From Caulobacter segnis (GTDB taxonomy: Bacteria; Pseudomonadota; Alphaproteobacteria; Caulobacterales; Caulobacteraceae), in assembly GCF_023935105.1 (NCBI RefSeq), contig NZ_CP096040.1, positions 5,003,001-5,067,000 on the forward strand: a DNA stretch of 64,000 nt, in the 5' to 3' direction. This document shows, piece by piece, positions 62,457-64,000 of the stretch. The notes under the pieces were generated by a model. The model searched no databases. It saw only the letters and a program-made list of their open reading frames with translations, and was not told the DNA's origin. The first letter of the stretch is position 1. Every line of letters begins with the position of its first letter. Position numbers and translations under genes: made by a program.

Positions 62457-63331
62457 ATGGATCTCAGCCAGCTGGACGTGATCACTCGGGTCGCGGGGGC
62501 CACTCTGCTGCTGGCGCTGTCGGCACTGCTGGCGCGCGACGCGCGCACGCGGCGGCTGGCGGCCTATTTCGCGCCAATGGCCCCGTGCCTGGCAGGCTTC
62601 CTAGCCGGCGACACGCCAGGGCATACCTTGCGCCTCGGCGGTCCGCTGGGCCACGCCGCCGTCTTCCTGTGGTGGTTCGGCCTGGCGAGCTTCGATCCCA
62701 CGTTCCGGCCATGCGGCGGGGTACTGGCTGCGGGGCTGGCATGGCTGGCCGTCGCCAGCGCCGATCGCGGCCTGCTGGGGCCAGCGCTGGAGAGTAAGGG
62801 TCTGTCCTGGGCGTTGATCGCCCTGGGCCTGGGCATGATTGGCGACCTCTTCTGGCGCCTGGTCCGCGACCGGGCCGGAGACCTGGTCGATGAGCGCCGC
62901 CGGGCGCGGATCCTGGTCCTCGTCGTCATGGGACTCGACTGGAGACCGCAAAGCTTCACCATCATCCAGAACACGGCTCTACTGGCCTTCGCAGCCTGGC
63001 TGGCCCTGCGCCTGCTACCGGTCCCTGCTCCGGGCGCCGGCGCGGCCGCGGCCGCCGCCCTGCCCGCCCGGGGCGAAGAGGCCCGCCTGACCGAGCGCCT
63101 GCGGGTCCTAGTCGAGGTCGAGAAGGCCCACCTTGAACCCGATCTGACGTTCGCCGATTTCGCCCGGCGCATGAGCGCGCCGGAGCGGACCGTGCGCTAA
63201 CTGATCAACCACCGCCTGGGCCACGACCACTTCCGCGCGTTCTTGAACGCCTGCCGGGTGGCCGAGCAGATGCTGGCCTGCGCGCAAGCTGCCGGTCTTC
63301 TTGTAGATCTGCGCGACTTTCGGGCGGCGGA
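62457..63331 (+). pseudogene. AraC-family regulator with N-terminal membrane domain, broken
   Basis: The first ~200 codons encode a hydrophobic multi-helix region (LLLALSALLARDARTRRL, HAAVFLWWFGLASFDP) and the start of an AraC DNA-binding domain (VEVEKAHLEPDLTFADFARR). A TAA at 63198-63200 interrupts it after ERTVR. The same frame continues with the family motif LINHRLGHDHFRAFLNACRV and then decays before a stop near 63331. The second helix-turn-helix is lost. The intact family pairs a membrane sensor with AraC output. The nonsense codon is an in-frame substitution, not a shift. Confidence 0.75.
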
Positions 63332-63387
63332 GGCAGGCCGGCGATGCGGCGCCGTGAGCCGGCGTTGTCCGTCCATCGGAGCTTAGG

Positions 63388-63419
63388 GCGCTGGCCCCGC
63401 GTCGGGTCGGGGCTAGCGC
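63388..63419 (-). terminator. Hairpin downstream of the amidohydrolase
   Basis: GCGCTGGCCCCG pairs with CGGGGCTAGCGC across an 8-base loop (one wobble) immediately after the minus-strand stop. No clear U-run follows, so it may be a processed 3' end or a weak terminator. Confidence 0.6.
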
Positions 63420-64000
63420 TTAGCGGCGCTCATAGGCCACTTTGCCGTCGATGATGGTCATATCGACGGGGATATCCGCCAGCTTGGCTTTCGGTACGGT
63501 CAAGGGGTTTTGGGCCAGCACGGCGAAATCGGCCAATTTACCCACCTCGATGCTGCCTTGGGTCTTCTCCAGGAAGTTGGCGTAGGCCGCCCAGGTGGTG
63601 AACATGCGGATGCCGTCCATCACCGAAATGGCTTCCTCGGGCTGGACCACCGAGCCGTACTTGGTATCGCGGTTCACAGCGCGGGCGATTGAGAACATCG
63701 GGTAAGTCGCGAAGTTCTGAGTACCGATCGTGTCGATGCCCCCCGCCGGATGGAAGCCGCGGTCGATCAGGGTCTTCATCGCGAAGAACGTCACCTCCGG
63801 CTCCTTGATGTTGACGTCAGTCAGACGCCACAGGAACGCCGGCTGGGGCGAAGGAATGACGTGGTCGTCCTTCATGCGCTTCAGGCGCGTCTCGGTTCGT
63901 TCGGAATCCTGCACCAGGAAATGCCCGAAATGTTCGATCCGATAACGCGGATCGGGCCGGGGGTAGGCCTTTTGCGCGGTCTCGTAGGCGCTCAGCACCA
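63420..64000 (-). CDS. Amidohydrolase-family protein, C-terminal part (cut by window edge)
   Basis: The visible ~193 residues are the C-terminal third of a YtcJ-like amidohydrolase: RYRIEHFGHFLVQDSE with a metal His, PSPQPAFLW, GGIDTIGTQNFATYPMF with the late metal-binding Asp region, and the C-terminal beta segment VGKLADFAVLAQNPL and MTIIDGKVAYERR. Such enzymes hydrolyse cyclic amides, formamides or related compounds. The start lies beyond 64000. A hairpin follows the stop. Confidence 0.8.
   Translation of the reverse strand, partial: VLSAYETAQKAYPRPDPRYRIEHFGHFLVQDSERTETRLKRMKDDHVIPSPQPAFLWRLTDVNIKEPEVTFFAMKTLIDRGFHPAGGIDTIGTQNFATYPMFSIARAVNRDTKYGSVVQPEEAISVMDGIRMFTTWAAYANFLEKTQGSIEVGKLADFAVLAQNPLTVPKAKLADIPVDMTIIDGKVAYERR

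Noticed and set aside
1..64000. CRISPR array or restriction/anti-phage locus
   Set aside because: No regularly spaced repeats, cas genes or recognisable defence genes were seen.

Overview
The window is about 64 kb of GC-rich DNA from an alphaproteobacterium, most likely Caulobacter or a close relative in the Caulobacteraceae. The indications are a NodT-type efflux lipoprotein, several TonB-dependent receptors, a MucR-type regulator, a 3-hydroxybutyrate dehydrogenase/patatin pair and a palindromic intergenic repeat of a kind common in this group. The genus is an inference from gene content. No rRNA, tRNA, CRISPR array, transposase or phage gene was seen.

Layout. (1) 1-2008: the 5' part of a membrane hybrid histidine kinase that runs off the left edge. 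(2) 2531-10445: an RND efflux operon (permease, adaptor, frameshifted outer-membrane lipoprotein) facing a CusRS-like two-component pair. A near-identical direct-repeat operator lies in front of both the pump and the regulator. (3) 10964-31049: an accessory catabolic island. A minus-strand arm carries a FadR-type GntR regulator, FAD monooxygenase, MDR reductase, MFS carrier, FAH-family hydrolase, one-domain extradiol-like dioxygenase, GST and a 3-oxoacid CoA-transferase. A separate TonB receptor gene is next to it. A plus-strand arm carries a Rieske oxygenase, AceE-type 2-oxoacid dehydrogenase E1, E2, glutaryl-CoA dehydrogenase, thiolase, [2Fe-2S] ferredoxin, ferredoxin reductase and a broken glutathione-dependent formaldehyde dehydrogenase. 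The Rieske/ferredoxin/reductase trio resembles dicamba O-demethylase. With formaldehyde dehydrogenase translationally coupled behind it, the island looks like a route for a methoxylated aromatic, with O-demethylation, ring hydroxylation, extradiol cleavage and a CoA-thioester lower pathway through a 2-oxo acid and possibly glutaryl-CoA. The substrate is unknown. (4) 31049/31050: a recombination junction fuses the formaldehyde dehydrogenase fragment in frame to the C-terminal half of a TonB receptor.

(5) 32667-38958: a hypothetical protein, an esterase remnant, a single-domain receiver, a MucR-type regulator, a hybrid kinase with a helical periplasmic sensor and a two-winged-helix regulator. 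(6) 39101-52708: a minus-strand run of nitrilase-family amidase, proline-iminopeptidase-like hydrolase, TonB receptor, esterase, HpcH/HpaI aldolase, Fbp-type ABC importer, ethanolamine ammonia-lyase EutBC, RraA-like protein and a PepSY remnant. It is headed by a divergent GntR regulator whose probable 12-bp operator occurs at its own promoter and before the TonB gene. It appears to import and dismantle an amide- or ester-linked compound that releases ethanolamine or a similar amino alcohol. (7) 52743-56131: D-alanine catabolism (RidA, DadA, alanine racemase) with a divergent Lrp regulator. (8) 56389-64000: 3-hydroxybutyrate dehydrogenase, patatin phospholipase, a CMD-family protein, a TraB/GumN protein, a thioredoxin-reductase-like enzyme with a divergent TetR regulator, a broken membrane-bound AraC gene and a partial amidohydrolase.

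At least five genes are visibly broken: the NodT lipoprotein, formaldehyde dehydrogenase, esterase, PepSY protein and AraC regulator. The formaldehyde dehydrogenase/TonB chimera is an additional scar. This suggests a rearranged accessory neighbourhood, although single-base indels could also be consensus errors.
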